Positions 1-13,400 of a stretch of 64,000 nt of DNA are shown piece after piece. The translations under genes and the position numbers were made by a program. The notes beneath the pieces are model-generated. The model did not search any database, was not told the DNA's origin, and worked only from the letters and a program-made list of their open reading frames with translations. The stretch covers positions 310,001 to 374,000 of the forward strand of contig JAUIMM010002007.1 in NCBI GenBank assembly GCA_031769625.1, written 5' to 3'. The DNA is from Taudactylus pleione (Eukaryota; Chordata; Amphibia; Anura; Myobatrachidae). How positions within the stretch are numbered: position 1 is the stretch's first letter; each line of letters starts with the position of its first letter.

Positions 1-3000
1 AAAATCGGCCAAAAATTTTTTTCTTCAAAAATCCCCAAATTCTGCTGAAAACTTTCAAAAAACCTTAAAAAAGATTTGGTGCGGTGACAGAAGTTGATTT
101 TGGTGCTAAATTTTGACACTGAACTCTCAAGAAAGAATTTACCCGTATGAAAAATTCTGTAAGCCCTGGACCTTAAAAATCAGCCAAAAAATGTTTTCTT
201 CAAAAATCCCCAAATTCTGCTTAAAACTTTCAGTAAACCTTAAAAAAGATTTGCTGCGTTGACAGAAGTTGATTTTGGTGCTTAATTCTGACACAGAACC
301 CTCCAGAAAGATATTTACCCGTATGAAAAATTCTGTAAGCCCCGCCCCTTAAAAATCGGCCAAAAATTTTTTTCTTCAAACATCCCCAAATTCTGCTTAA
401 AACTTTCAGTAAACCTTAAAAAAGATTTGCTGCGGTGACAAAAGTTGATTTTGGTGCTTAATTTTGACACTGAACCCTCCAGAAAGATATTTACCAGTAT
501 GAAAAAATCTGTAAGCCCCGGACCTTAAAAATCGGCCAAAAATCTTTTTCTTCAAAAATCCCCAAATTCTGCTTAAAACTTTCAGTAAACCTTAAAAAAG
601 ATTTGGTGCGGTGACAATAGTTGATTTTGGTGCTTAATTTTGACACAGAACTCTCAAGAAAGAATTTACCCGTATGAAAAATTCTGTAAGCCCCGGACCT
701 TAAAAATCGGCCAAAAATTTTTTTCTTCAAAAATCCCCAAATTCTGCTAAAAACTTTCAGTAAACCTTAAAAAAGATTTGGTGCGGTGACAGAAGTTGAT
801 TTTGGTGCTTAATTTTGACACAGAACTCTCAAGAAAGAATTTACCCGTATGAAAAATTCTGTAAGCCCCGCCCCTTAAAAATCGGCCAAACATTTTTTTC
901 TTCAAAAATCCCCAAATTCTGCTTAAAACTTTCAGTAAACCTTAAAAAAGATTTGCTGCGGTGACAAAAGTTGATTTTGGTGCTTAATTTTGACACTGAA
1001 CCCTCCAGAAATATATTTACCAGTATGAAAAAATCTGTAAGCCCCGGACCTTAAAAATCGGCCAAAAATTTTTTTCTTCAAAAATCCCCAAATTCTGCAA
1101 AAAACTTTCAGTAAACCTTAAAAAAGATTTGGTGCGGTGACAGAAGTTGATTTTGGTGCTTAATTTTGACACAGAACTCTCAAGAAACAATTTACCTGTA
1201 TGAAAAATTCTGTAAGCCCCGGACCTTAAAAATCGGCCAAAAATTTTTTTCTTCAAAAATCCCCAAATTCTGCTTAAAACTTTCAGTAAACCTTAAAAAA
1301 GATTTGCTGTGGTGACAGAAGTTGATTTTGGTGCTTAATTTTGACACAGAACCCTCCAGAAAGATATTTACCTGTATGAAAAATTCTGTAAGCCCCGGAC
1401 CTTAAAAATCGGCCAAAAATTTTCTTCTTCAAAAATCCCCAAATTCTGCTGAAAACTTTCAGAAAACCTTAAAAAAGATTTGCTACGGTGACAGAACTTG
1501 ATTTTGGTGCTTAATATTGACACAGAACCCTCCAGAAAGATATTTACCCATATGAAAAATTCTGTAAGCCCCGGACCTTAAAAATTGGCCAAAAATTTTT
1601 TTCTTCAAAAATCCCCAAATTCTGCTTAAAACTTTCAGTAAACCTTAAAAAAGATTTGCTGCGGTGACAGAAGTTGATTTTGGTGCTTAATTTTGACACA
1701 GAACCCTCCAGAAAGATATTTACCCGTATGAAAAATTCTGTAAGCCCCAGACCTTAAAAATCGGGCAAAAATTTTTTTCTTCAAAAATCCCCAAATTCTG
1801 CTTAAAACTTTCAGTAAACATTAAAAAAGATTTGATGCGGTGACAAAAGTTGATTTTGGTGCTTTATTTTGACACAGAACCCTCCAGAAAGATATTTACC
1901 CATATGAAAAATTCTGTAAGCCCCGTCCATAAAAATCTGCCAAAATTTTTTTCCTTCAAAAATCCCCAAATTCTCCTTAAAACTTTCAGTAAACCTTAAA
2001 AAAGATTTGCTGCGGTGACAGAAGTTGATTATGGTGCTTAATTTTGACACAGAACCCTCCAGAAAGATATTTACCCGTATGAAAAATTCTGTAAGCCCCG
2101 GACCTTAAAAATCGGCCAAAAATCTTTTTCTTCAAAAATCCCCAAATTCTGCTGAAAACTTTCAGAAAACCTTAAAAAAGATTTGCTGCGGTGACAGAAG
2201 TTGATTTTGGTGCTTAATTTTGACATAGAACCATCCAGAAAGATATTTACCCATATGAAAAATTCTGTAAGCCCTGGACCTTAAAAATCGGACAAAAATT
2301 TTTCTCTTCAAAAATCCCCAAATTCTGCTTAAAACTTTCAGTAAACCTTAAAAAAGATTTGCTACGGTGACAGAAGTTGATTTTGGTGCTTAATTTTGAC
2401 ACAGAACCCTCCAGAAAGATATTTACCCGTATGAAAAATTCTGTAAGCTCCGGACCTTAAAAATCGGCCAAAAATTTTTTTCTTCAAAAATCCCCAAATT
2501 CTGCTGAAAACTTTCAATAAACCTTAAAAAAGATTTGGTGCGGTGACAGAAGTTGATTTTGGTGCTTAATTTTGACACTGAACTCTCAAGAAAGAATTTA
2601 CCCATATGAAAAATTCTGTAAGCCCTGGACCTTAAAAATCAGCCAAAAAATGTTTTCTTCAAAAATCCCCAAATTGTGCTTAAAACTTTCAGTAAACCTT
2701 AAAAAAGATTTGCTGCGTTGACAGAAGTTGATTTTGGTGCTTAATTCTGACACAGAACCCTCCAGAAAGATATTTACCCGTATGAAAAATTCTGTAAGCC
2801 CCGGCCCTTAAAAATCGGCCAAAAATTTTTTTCTTCAAAAATCCCCAAATTCTGCTTAAAACTTTCAGAAAACCTTAAAAAAGATTTGCTGCGGTGACAG
2901 AACTTGATTTTGGTGCTTAATATTGACACAGAACCCTCCAGAAAGATATTTACCCATATGAAAAATTCTGTAAGCCCCGGACCTTAAAAATTGGCCAAAA

Positions 3001-6000
3001 AATTTTTTCTTCAAAAATCCCCAAATTCTGCTTAAAACTTTCAGTAAACCTTAAAAAAGATTTGCTGCGGTGACAGAAGTTGATTTTGGTGCTTAATTTT
3101 GACACTGAACCCTCCAGAAAGATATTTACCCGTATGAAAAATTCTGTAAGCCCCAGACCTTAAAAATCGGGCAAAAATTTTTTTCTTCAAAAATCCCCAA
3201 ATTCTGCTTAAAACTTTCAGTAAACATTAAAAAAGATTTGCTGCGGTGACAGAAGTTGATTTTGGTGCTTAATTTTGACATAGAACCATCCAGAAAGATA
3301 TTTACCCATATGAAAAATTCTTTAAGCCCTGGACCTTAAAAATCGGACAAAAATTTTTCTCTTCAAAAATCCCCAAATTCTGCTTAAAACTTTCAGTAAA
3401 CCTTAAAAAAGATTTGCTACGGTGACAGAAGTTAATTTTGGTGCTTAATTTTGACACAGAACCCTCCAGAAAGATATTTACCCGTATGAAAAATTCTCTA
3501 AGCTCCGGACCTTAAAAATCGGCCTAAAATTTTTTTCTTCAAAAATCCCCAAATTCTGCTGAAAACTTTCAATAAACATTAAAAAAGATTTGGTGCGGTG
3601 ACAGAAGTTGATTTTGGTGCTTAATTTTGACACTGAACTCTCAAGAAAGAATTTACCCGTATGAAAAATTCTGTAAGCCCTGGACCTTAAAAATCAGCCA
3701 AAAAATGTTTTCTTCAAAAATCCCCAAATTCTGCTTAAAACTTTCAGTAAACCTTAAAAAAGATTTGCTGCGGTGACAGAAGTTGATTTTGGTGCTTAAT
3801 TCTGACACAGAACCCTCCAGAAAGATATTTACCCGTATGAAAAATTCTGTAAGCCCCGCCCCTTAAAAATCGGCCAAAAATTTTTTTCTTCAAAAATCCC
3901 CAAATTCTGCTTAAAACTTTCAGTAAACCTTAAAAAAGATTTGCTGCGGTGACAAAAGTTGATTTTGGTGCTTAATTTTGACACTGAACCCTCCAGAAAG
4001 ATATTTACCAGTATGAAAAAATCTGTAAGCCCCGGACCTTAAAAATCGGCCAAAAATCTTTTTCTTCAAAAATCCCCAAATTCTGCTTAAAACTTTCAGT
4101 AAACCTTAAAAAAGATTTGGTGCGGTGACAATAGTTGATTTTGGTGCTTAATTTTGACACAGAACTCTCAAGAAAGAATTTACCCGTATGAAAAATTCTG
4201 TAAGCCCCGGACCTTAAAAATCGGCCAAAAAATTTTTTCTTCAAAAATCCCCAAATTCTGCTAAAAACTTTCAGTAAACCTTAAAAAAGATTTGGTGCGG
4301 TGACAGAAGTTGATTTTGGTGCTTAATTTTGACACAGAACTCTCAAGAAAGAATTTACCCGTATGAAAAATTCTGTAAGCCCCGCCCCTTAAAAATCGGC
4401 CAAAAATTTTTTTCTTCAAAAATCCCCAAATTCTGCTTAAAACTTTCAGTAAACCTTAAAAAAGATTTGCTGCGGTGACAAAAGTTGATTTTGGTGCTTA
4501 ATTTTGACACTGAACCCTCCAGAAATATATTTACCAGTATGAAAAAATCTGTAAGCCCCGGACCTTAAAAATCGGCCAAAAATTTTTTCCTTCAAAAATC
4601 CCCAAATTCTGCTAAAAACTTTCAGTAAACCTTAAAAAAGATTTGGTGCGGTGACAGAAGTTGATTTTGGTGCTTAATTTTGACACAGAACCCTCCAGAA
4701 AGATATTTACCCGTATGAAAAATTCTGTAAGCCCCGGACCTTAAAAATCGGCCAAAAATTTTCTTCTTCAAAAATCCCCAAATTCTGCTGAAAACTTTCA
4801 GAAAACCTTAAAAAAGATTTGCTACGGTGACAGAACTTGATTTTGGTGCTTAATATTGACACAGAACCCTCCAGAAAGATATTTACCCATATGAAAAATT
4901 CTGTAAGCCCCGGACCTTAAAAATTGGCCAAAAATTTTTTTCTTCAAAAATCCCCAAATTCTGCTTAAAACTTTCAGTAAACCTTAAAAAAGATTTGCTG
5001 CAGTGACAGAAGTTGATTTTGGTGCTTAATTTTGACACAGAACCCTCCAGAAAGATATTTACCCATATGAAAAATTCTGTAAGCCCCAGACCTTAAAAAT
5101 CGGGCAAAAATTTTTTTCTTCAAAAATCCCCAAATTCTGCTTAAAACTTTCAGTAAACATTAAAAAAGATTTGATGCGGTGACAAAAGTTGATTTTGGTG
5201 CTTTATTTTGACACAGAACCCTCCAGAAAGATATTTACCCATATGAAAAATTCTGTAAGCCCCGGACCTTAAAAATCGGCCAAAATTTTTTTCCTTCAAA
5301 AATCCCCAAATTCTCCTTAAAACTTTCAGTAAACCTTAAAAAAGATTTGCTGCGGTGACAGAAGTTGATTATGGTGCTTTATTTTGACACAGAACCCTCC
5401 AGAAAGATATTTACCCATATGAAAAATTCTGTAAGCCCCGGACCTTAAAAATCGGCCAAAAATCTTTTTCTTCAAAAATCCCCAAATTCTGCTGAAAACT
5501 TTCAGAAAACCTTAAAAAAGATTTGCTGCGGTGACAGAAGTTGATTTTGGTGCTTAATTTTGACATAGAACCATCCAGAAAGATATTTACCCATATGAAA
5601 AATTCTGTAAGCCCTGGACCTTAAAAATCAGCCAAAAAATGTTTTCTTCAAAAATCCCCAAATTCTGCTTAAAACTTTCAGTAAACCTTAAAAAAGATTT
5701 GCTGCGTTGACAGAAGTTGATTTTGGTGCTTAATTCTGACACAGAACCCTCCAGAAAGATATTTACCCGTATGAAAAATTCTGTAAGCCCCGCCCCTTAA
5801 AAATCGGCCAAAAATTTTTTTCTTCAAAAATCCCCAAATTCTGCTTAAAACTTTCAGTAAACCTTAAAAAAGATTTGGTGCGGTGACAGAAGTTGATTTT
5901 GGTGCTTAATTTTGACACAGAACTCTCAAGAAAGAATTTACCCGTATGAAAAATTCTGTAAGCCCCGGACCTTAAAAATCGGCCAAAAATTTTTTTCTTC

Positions 6001-7471
6001 ACAAAATCCCCAAATTCTGCTAAAAACTTTCAGTAAACCTTAAAAAAGATTTGGTGCGGTGACAGAAGTTGATTTTGGTGCTTAATTTTGACACAGAACT
6101 CTCAAGAAAGAATTTACCCGTATGAAAAATTCTGTAAGCCCCGCCCCTTAAAAATTGGCCAAAAAATTTTTTCTTCAAAAATCCCCAAATTCTGCTTAAA
6201 ACTTTCAGTAAACCTTAAAAAAGATTTGCTGCGGTGACAAAAGTTGATTTTGGTGCTTAATTTTGACACTGAACCCTCCAGAAAGATATTTACCAGTATG
6301 AAAAAATCTGTAAGCCCCGGACCTTAAAAATCGGCCAAAAATTTTTTTCTTCAAAAATCCCCAAATTCTGCTTGACACTTTCAGTAAACCTTAAAAAAGA
6401 TTTGCTGCGGTGACAAAAGTTGATTTTGGTGCTTAATTTTGACACTGAACCCTCCAGAAAGATATTTACCAGTATGAAAAAATCTGTAAGCCCCGGACCT
6501 TAAAAATCGGCCAAAAATTTTTTTCTTCAAAAATCCCCAAATTCTGCTAAAAACTTTCAGTAAACCTTAAAAAAGATTTGGTGCGGTGACAGAAGTTGAT
6601 TTTGGTGCTTAATTTTGACACAGAACTCTCAAGAAAGAATTTACCTGTATGAAAAATTTTGTAAGCCCCGGACCTTAAAAATCGGCCAAAAATTTTTTTC
6701 TTCAAAAATCCTCAAATTCTGCTTAAAACTTTCAGTAAACCTTAAAAAAGATTTACTGCGGTGACAGAAGTTGATTTTGGTGCTTAATTCTGACACAGAA
6801 CCCTCCAGAAAGATATTTACCCGTATGAAAAATTCTGTAAGCCCAGACCTTAAAAATCGACCAAAAATTTTTTTCTTCAAAAATCCCCAAATTCTGCTTA
6901 AAACTTTCAGTAAACCTTAAAAAAGATTTGCTGCCATGACAGAAGTTGATTTTGGTGCTTAATTTTGACACAGAACCCTCCAGAAAGATATTTACCCATA
7001 TGAAAAATTCTGTAAGCCCCAGACCTTAAAAATCGGCCATAAATTTTTTTCTTCAAAAATCCCCAAATTCTGCTGAAAACTTTCAGTAAACCTTAAAAAA
7101 GATTTGCTGCCATGACAGAAGTGGATTTTGGTGCTTAATTTTGACACAGAACCCTCCAGAAAGATATTTACCCGTATGAAAAATTCTGTAAGCCCCGAAC
7201 CTTAAAAATCGGCCAAAAATTTTTTTCTTCAAAAATCCCCAAAATCTGCTTAAAACTTTCAGTAAACATTAAAAAAGATTTGATGCGGTGACAAAAGTTG
7301 ATTTTGGTGCTTTATTTTGACACAGAACCCTCCAGAAAGATATTTACCCGTATGAAAAATTCTGTAAGCTCCGGACCTTTAAAATCGGCCAAAATTTTTT
7401 TCTTCAAAAATCCCCAAATTCTCATTAAAACTTTCAGTAAACCTTAAAAAAGATTTGGTGCGGTGACAGAA
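1..7471. repeat. Partial higher-order repeat copy 1
   Basis: This stretch is cut by the window edge. From about 1.8 kb to 7471 it is collinear, monomer variant by monomer variant, with about 11.8-17.5 kb at a constant offset of 10,014 bp (57 monomers). The first ~1.2 kb instead matches at about 10.89 kb, so a block of about five monomers differs between the two copies. It contains empty equivalents of both LINE target sites: position 5011 for LINE 1 and 7471 for LINE 2. Confidence 0.75.
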
Positions 7472-10400
7472 GTTGATTTTGGTGCTTAATTTTGACACAG
7501 AACCCTCCAGAAAGATATTTACCCATATGAAAAATTCTGTAAGCCCCGGACCTTAAAAATCGGCCAAAAATTTTTTTCTTCAAAAATCCCCAAATTCTGC
7601 TGAAAACTTTTAGAAAACCTTAAAAACGATTTGCTGCGGTGACAGAAGTTGATTTTGGTGCTTAATTTTGACACAGAACCCTCCAGAAAGAAATTTACCC
7701 GTATGAAAAATTCTGTAAGCTCCGGACCTTAAAAATCGGCCAAAAATTTTTCTCTTCAAAAATCCCCAAATTCTGCTTAAAACTTTCAGTAAACCTTAAA
7801 AAAGATTTGCTGCGGTGACAGAAGTTGATTTTGGTGCTTAATTTTGACACAGAACCCTCCAGAAAGATATTTACCCATATGAAAAATTCTGTAAGCTCCG
7901 GACCTTAAAAATCGGCCAAAATTTTTTTCTTCAAAAATCCCCAAATTCTGCTGAAAACTTTCAGAAAACCTTAATAAAGATTTGCTGCGGTGACAGAAGT
8001 TGATTTTGGTGCTTAATTTTGACATAGAACCATCCAGAAAGATATTTACCCATATGAAAACTTCTGTAAGCCCTGGACCTTAAAAATCGGCCAAAATTTT
8101 TTTTCTTCAAAAATCCCCAAATTCTGCTTAAAACTTTCAGTAAACCTTAAAAAAGATTTGCTGCGGTGACAGAAGTTGATTTTGGTGCTTAATTTTGACA
8201 CAGAACCCTCCAGAAAGATATTTACCCGTATGAAAAATTCTGTAAGCTCCGGACCTTAAAAATCGGCCAAAAATTTTTTTCTTCAAAAATCCCCAAATTC
8301 TGCTGAAAACTTTCAATAAACCTTAAAAAAGATTTGGTGCGGTGACAGAAGTTGATTTTGGTGCTTAATTTTGACACTGAACTCTCAAGAAAGAATTTAC
8401 CCGTATGAAAAATTCTGTAAGCCCTGGACCTTAAAAATCAGCCAAAAAATGTTTTCTTCAAAAATCCCCAAATTCTGCTTAAAACTTTCAGTAAACCTTA
8501 AATAAGATTTGCTGCGGTGACAAAAGTTGATTTTGGTGCTTAATTTTGACACAGAACCCTCCAGAAAGATATTTACCCGTATGAAAAATTTTGTAAGCCC
8601 AGGACCTTAAAAATCGGCCAAAATTTTTTTTCTTCAAAAATCCCCAAATTCTGCTTAAAACTTTCAGTAAACTTTAAAAAAGATTTGCTGCGGTGACAAA
8701 AGTTGATTTTGGTGCTTAATTTTGACACTGAACCCTCCAGAAAGATATTTACCAGTATGAAAAAATCTGTAAGCCCCGGACCTTAAAAATCGGCCAAAAA
8801 TCTTTTTCTTCAAAAATCCCCAAATTCTGCTTAAAACTTTCAGTAAACCTTAAAAAAGATTTGGTGCGGTAACAGAAGTTGATTTTGGTGCTTAATTTTG
8901 ACACAGAACTCTCAAGAAAGAATTTACCCATATGAAAAATTCTGTAAGCCCCGGACCTTAAAAATCGGCCCAAAATTTTTTTCTTAAAAAATCCCCAAAT
9001 TCTGCTTAAAACTTTCAGTAAACCTTAAAAAAGATTTGGTGCGGTGACAGAAGTTGATTTTGGTGCTTAATTTTGACACAGAACTCTCAAGAAAGAATTT
9101 ACCCGTATGAAAAATTCTGTAAGCCCCGGACCTTAAAAATCGGCCAAAAATTTTTTTCTTCAAAAATCCCCAAATTCTGCTTAAAACTTTCAGTAAACCT
9201 TAAAAAAGATTTGCTGCGGTGACAAAAGTTGATTTTGGTGCTTAATTTTGACACTGAACCCCCCAGAAAGATATTTACCAGTATGTAAAAATCTGTAAGC
9301 CCCGGACCTTAAAAATCGGCCAAAAATCTTTTTCTTCAAAAATCCCCAAATTCTGCTTAAAACTTTCAGTAAACCTTAAAAAAGATTTGGTGCGGTGACA
9401 GAAGTTGATTTTGGTGCTTAATTTTGACACAGAACTCTCAAGAAAGAATTTACCCGTATGAAAAATTCTGTAAGCCCCGCCCCTTAAAAATCGGCCAAAA
9501 TTTTTTTTCTTCAAAAATCCCCAAATTCTGCTTAAAACTTTCAGTAAACCTTAAAAAAGATTTGCTGCGGTGACAAAAGTTGATTTTGGTGCTTAATTTT
9601 GACACTGAACCCTCCAGAAAGATATTTACCAGTATGAAAAAATCTGTAAGCCCCGGGCCTTAAAAATCGGCCCAAAAATTTTTTCTTCAAAAATCCCCAA
9701 ATTCTGCTTAAAAATTTCAGTAAACCTTAAAAAAGATTTGCTGCGGTGACAGAAGTTGATTTTGGTGCTTAATTCTGACACAGAACCCTCCAGAAAGATA
9801 TTTACCCATATGAAATATTCTGTAAGCCCCGGACCTTAAAAATCGACCAAAAATTTTTTTCTTCAAAAATCCCCAAATTCTGCTTAAAACTTTCAGTAAA
9901 CCTTAAAAAAGATTTGCTGCCATGACAGAAGTTGATTTTGGTGCTTAATTTTGACACAGAACCCTCCAGAAAGATATTTACCCATATGAAAAATTCTGTA
10001 AGCCCCAGACCTTAAAAATCGGCCAAAAATTTTTTTCTTCAAAAATCCCCAAATTCTGATTAAACCTTTCAGTAAACCTTAAAAAAGATTTGCTGCCATG
10101 ACAGAAGTGGATTTTGGTGCTTAATTTTGACACAGAACCCTCCAGAAAGATATTTACCCATATGAAAAATTCTGTAAGCCCCGGACCTTAAAAATCGTCC
10201 AAAAATTTTTTTCTTAAAAAATCCCCAAAATCTGCTTAAAACTTTCAGTAAACATTAAAAAAGATTTGATGCGGTGACAAAAGTTGATTTTGGTGCTTTA
10301 TTTTGACACAGAACCCTCCAGAAAGATATTTACCCATATGAAAAATTCTGTAAGCTCCGGACCTTAAAAATCGGCCAAAATTTTTTTCTTCAAAAATCCC

Positions 10401-13400
10401 CAAATTCTCATTAAAACTTTCAGTAAACCTTAAAAAAGATTTGGTGCGGTGACAGAAGTTGATTTTGGTGCTTAATTTTGACACAGAACCCTCCAGAAAG
10501 ATATTTACCCGTATGAAAAATTCTGTAAGCCCCGAACCTTAAAAATCGGCCAAAAATTTTTTTCTTCAAAAATCCCCAAATTCTGCTGAAAACTTTTAGA
10601 AAACCTTAAAAAAGATTTGCTGTGGTGACAGAAGTTGATTTTGGTGCTTAATTTTGACACAGAACCATCCAGAAAGAAATTTACCCGTATGAAAAATTCG
10701 GTAAGCCCCGGACCTTAAAAATCGGCCAAAAATTTTTCTCTTCAAAAATCCCCAAATTCTGCTTAAAACTTTCAGTAAACCTTAAAAAAGATTTGCTGCG
10801 TTGACAGAAGTTGATTTTGGTGCTTAATTTTGACACAGAACCCTCCAGAAAGATATTTACCCGTATGAAAAATTCTGTAAGCTCCGGACCTTAAAAATCG
10901 GCCAAAAAATTTTTTCTTCAAAAATCCCCAAATTCTGCTGAAAACTTTCAATAAACCTTAAAAAAGATTTGGTGCAGTGACAGAAGTTGATTTTGGTGCT
11001 TAATTTTGACACTGAACTCTCAAGAAAGAATTTACCCGTATGAAAAATTCTGTAAGCCCTGGACCTTAAAAATCAGCCAAAAAATGTTTTCTTCAAAAAT
11101 CCCCAAATTCTGCTTAAAACTTTCAGTAAACCTTAAAAAAGATTTGCTGCGTTGACAGAAGTTGATTTTGGTGCTTAATTCTGACACAGAACCCTCCAGA
11201 AAGATATTTACCCGTATGAAAAATTCTGTAAGCCCCGCCCCTTAAAAATCGGCCAAAAATTTTTTTCTTCAAAAATCCCCAAATTCTGCTTAAAACTTTC
11301 AGTAAACCTTAAAAAAGATTTGCTGCGGTGACAAAAGTTGATTTTGGTGCTTAATTTTGACACTGAACCCTCCAGAAAGATATTTACCAGTATGAAAAAA
11401 TCTGTAAGCCCCGGACAATGAAAATCGGCCAAAAATCTTTTTCTTCAAAAATCCCCAAATTCTGCTAAAAACTTTCAGTAAACCTTAAAAAAGATTTGGT
11501 GCGGTGACAGAAGTTGATTTTGGTGCTTAATTTTGACACAGAACTCTCAAGAAAGAATTTACCCGTATGAAAAATTCTGTAAGCCCCGCCCCTTAAAAAT
11601 CGGCCAAAAATTTTTTTCTTCAAAAATCCCCAAATTCTTCTTAAAACTTTCAGTAAACCTTAAAAAAGATTTGCTGCGGTGACAAAAGTTGATTTTGGTG
11701 CTTAATTTTGACACTGAACCCTCCAGAAATATATTTACCAGTATGAAAAAATCTGTAAGCCCCGGACCTTAAAAATCGGCCAAAAATTTTTTTCTTCAAA
11801 AATCCCCAAATTCTGCTAAAAACTTTCAGTAAACCTTAAAAAAGATTTGGTGCGGTGACAGAAGTTGATTTTGGTGCTTAATTTTGACACAGAACTCTCA
11901 AGAAAGAATTTACCTGTATGAAAAATTCTGTAAGCCCCGTCCATAAAAATCGGCCAAAATTTTTTTCCTTCAAAAATCCCCAAATTCTCCTTAAAACTTT
12001 CAGTAAACCTTAAAAAAGATTTGCTGCGGTGACAGAAGTTGATTATGGTGCTTTATTTTGACACAGAACCCTCCAGAAAGATATTTACCCGTATGAAAAA
12101 TTCTGTAAGCCCCGGACCTTAAAAATCGGCCAAAAATCTTTTTCTTCAAAAATCCCCAAATTCTGCTGAAAACTTTCAGAAAACCTTAAAAAAGATTTGC
12201 TGCGGTGACAGAAGTTGATTTTGGTGCTTAATTTTGACATAGAACCATCCAGAAAGATATTTACCCATATGAAAAATTCTGTAAGCCCTGGACCTTAAAA
12301 ATCGGACAAAAATTTTTCTCTTCAAAAATCCCCAAATTCTGCTTAAAACTTTCAGTAAACCTTAAAAAAGATTTGCTACGGTGACAGAAGTTGATTTTGG
12401 TGCTTAATTTTGACACAGAACCCTCCAGAAAGATATTTACCCGTATGAAAAATTCTGTAAGCTCCGGACCTTAAAAATCGGCCAAAAATTTTTTTCTTCA
12501 AAAATCCCCAAATTCTGCTGAAAACTTTCAATAAACCTTAAAAAAGATTTGGTGCGGTGACAGAAGTTGATTTTGGTGCTTAATTTTGACACTGAACTCT
12601 CAAGAAAGAATTTACCCATATGAAAAATTCTGTAAGCCCTGGACCTTAAAAATCAGCCAAAAAATGTTTTCTTCAAAAATCCCCAAATTCTGCTTAAAAC
12701 TTTCAGTAAACCTTAAAAAAGATTTGCTGCGTTGACAGAAGTTGATTTTGGTGCTTAATTCTGACACAGAACCCTCCAGAAAGATATTTACCCGTATGAA
12801 AAATTCTGTAAGCCCCGGCCCTTAAAAATCGGCCAAAAATTTTTTTCTTCAAAAATCCCCAAATTCTGCTTAAAACTTTAAGAAAACCTTAAAAAAGATT
12901 TGCTGCGGTGACAGAACTTGATTTTGGTGCTTAATATTGACACAGAACCCTCCAGAAAGATATTTACCCATATGAAAAATTCTGTAAGCCCCGGACCTTA
13001 AAAATTGGCCAAAAAATTTTTTCTTCAAAAATCCCCAAATTCTGCTTAAAACTTTCAGTAAACCTTAAAAAAGATTTGCTGCGGTGACAGAAGTTGATTT
13101 TGGTGCTTAATTTTGACACTGAACCCTCCAGAAAGATATTTACCCGTATGAAAAATTCTGTAAGCCCCAGACCTTAAAAATCGGGCAAAAATTTTTTTCT
13201 TCAAAAATCCCCAAATTCTGCTTAAAACTTTCAGTAAACATTAAAAAAGATTTGCTGCGGTGACAGAAGTTGATTTTGGTGCTTAATTTTGACATAGAAC
13301 CATCCAGAAAGATATTTACCCATATGAAAAATTCTTTAAGCCCTGGACCTTAAAAATCGGACAAAAATTTTTCTCTTCAAAAATCCCCAAATTCTGCTTA

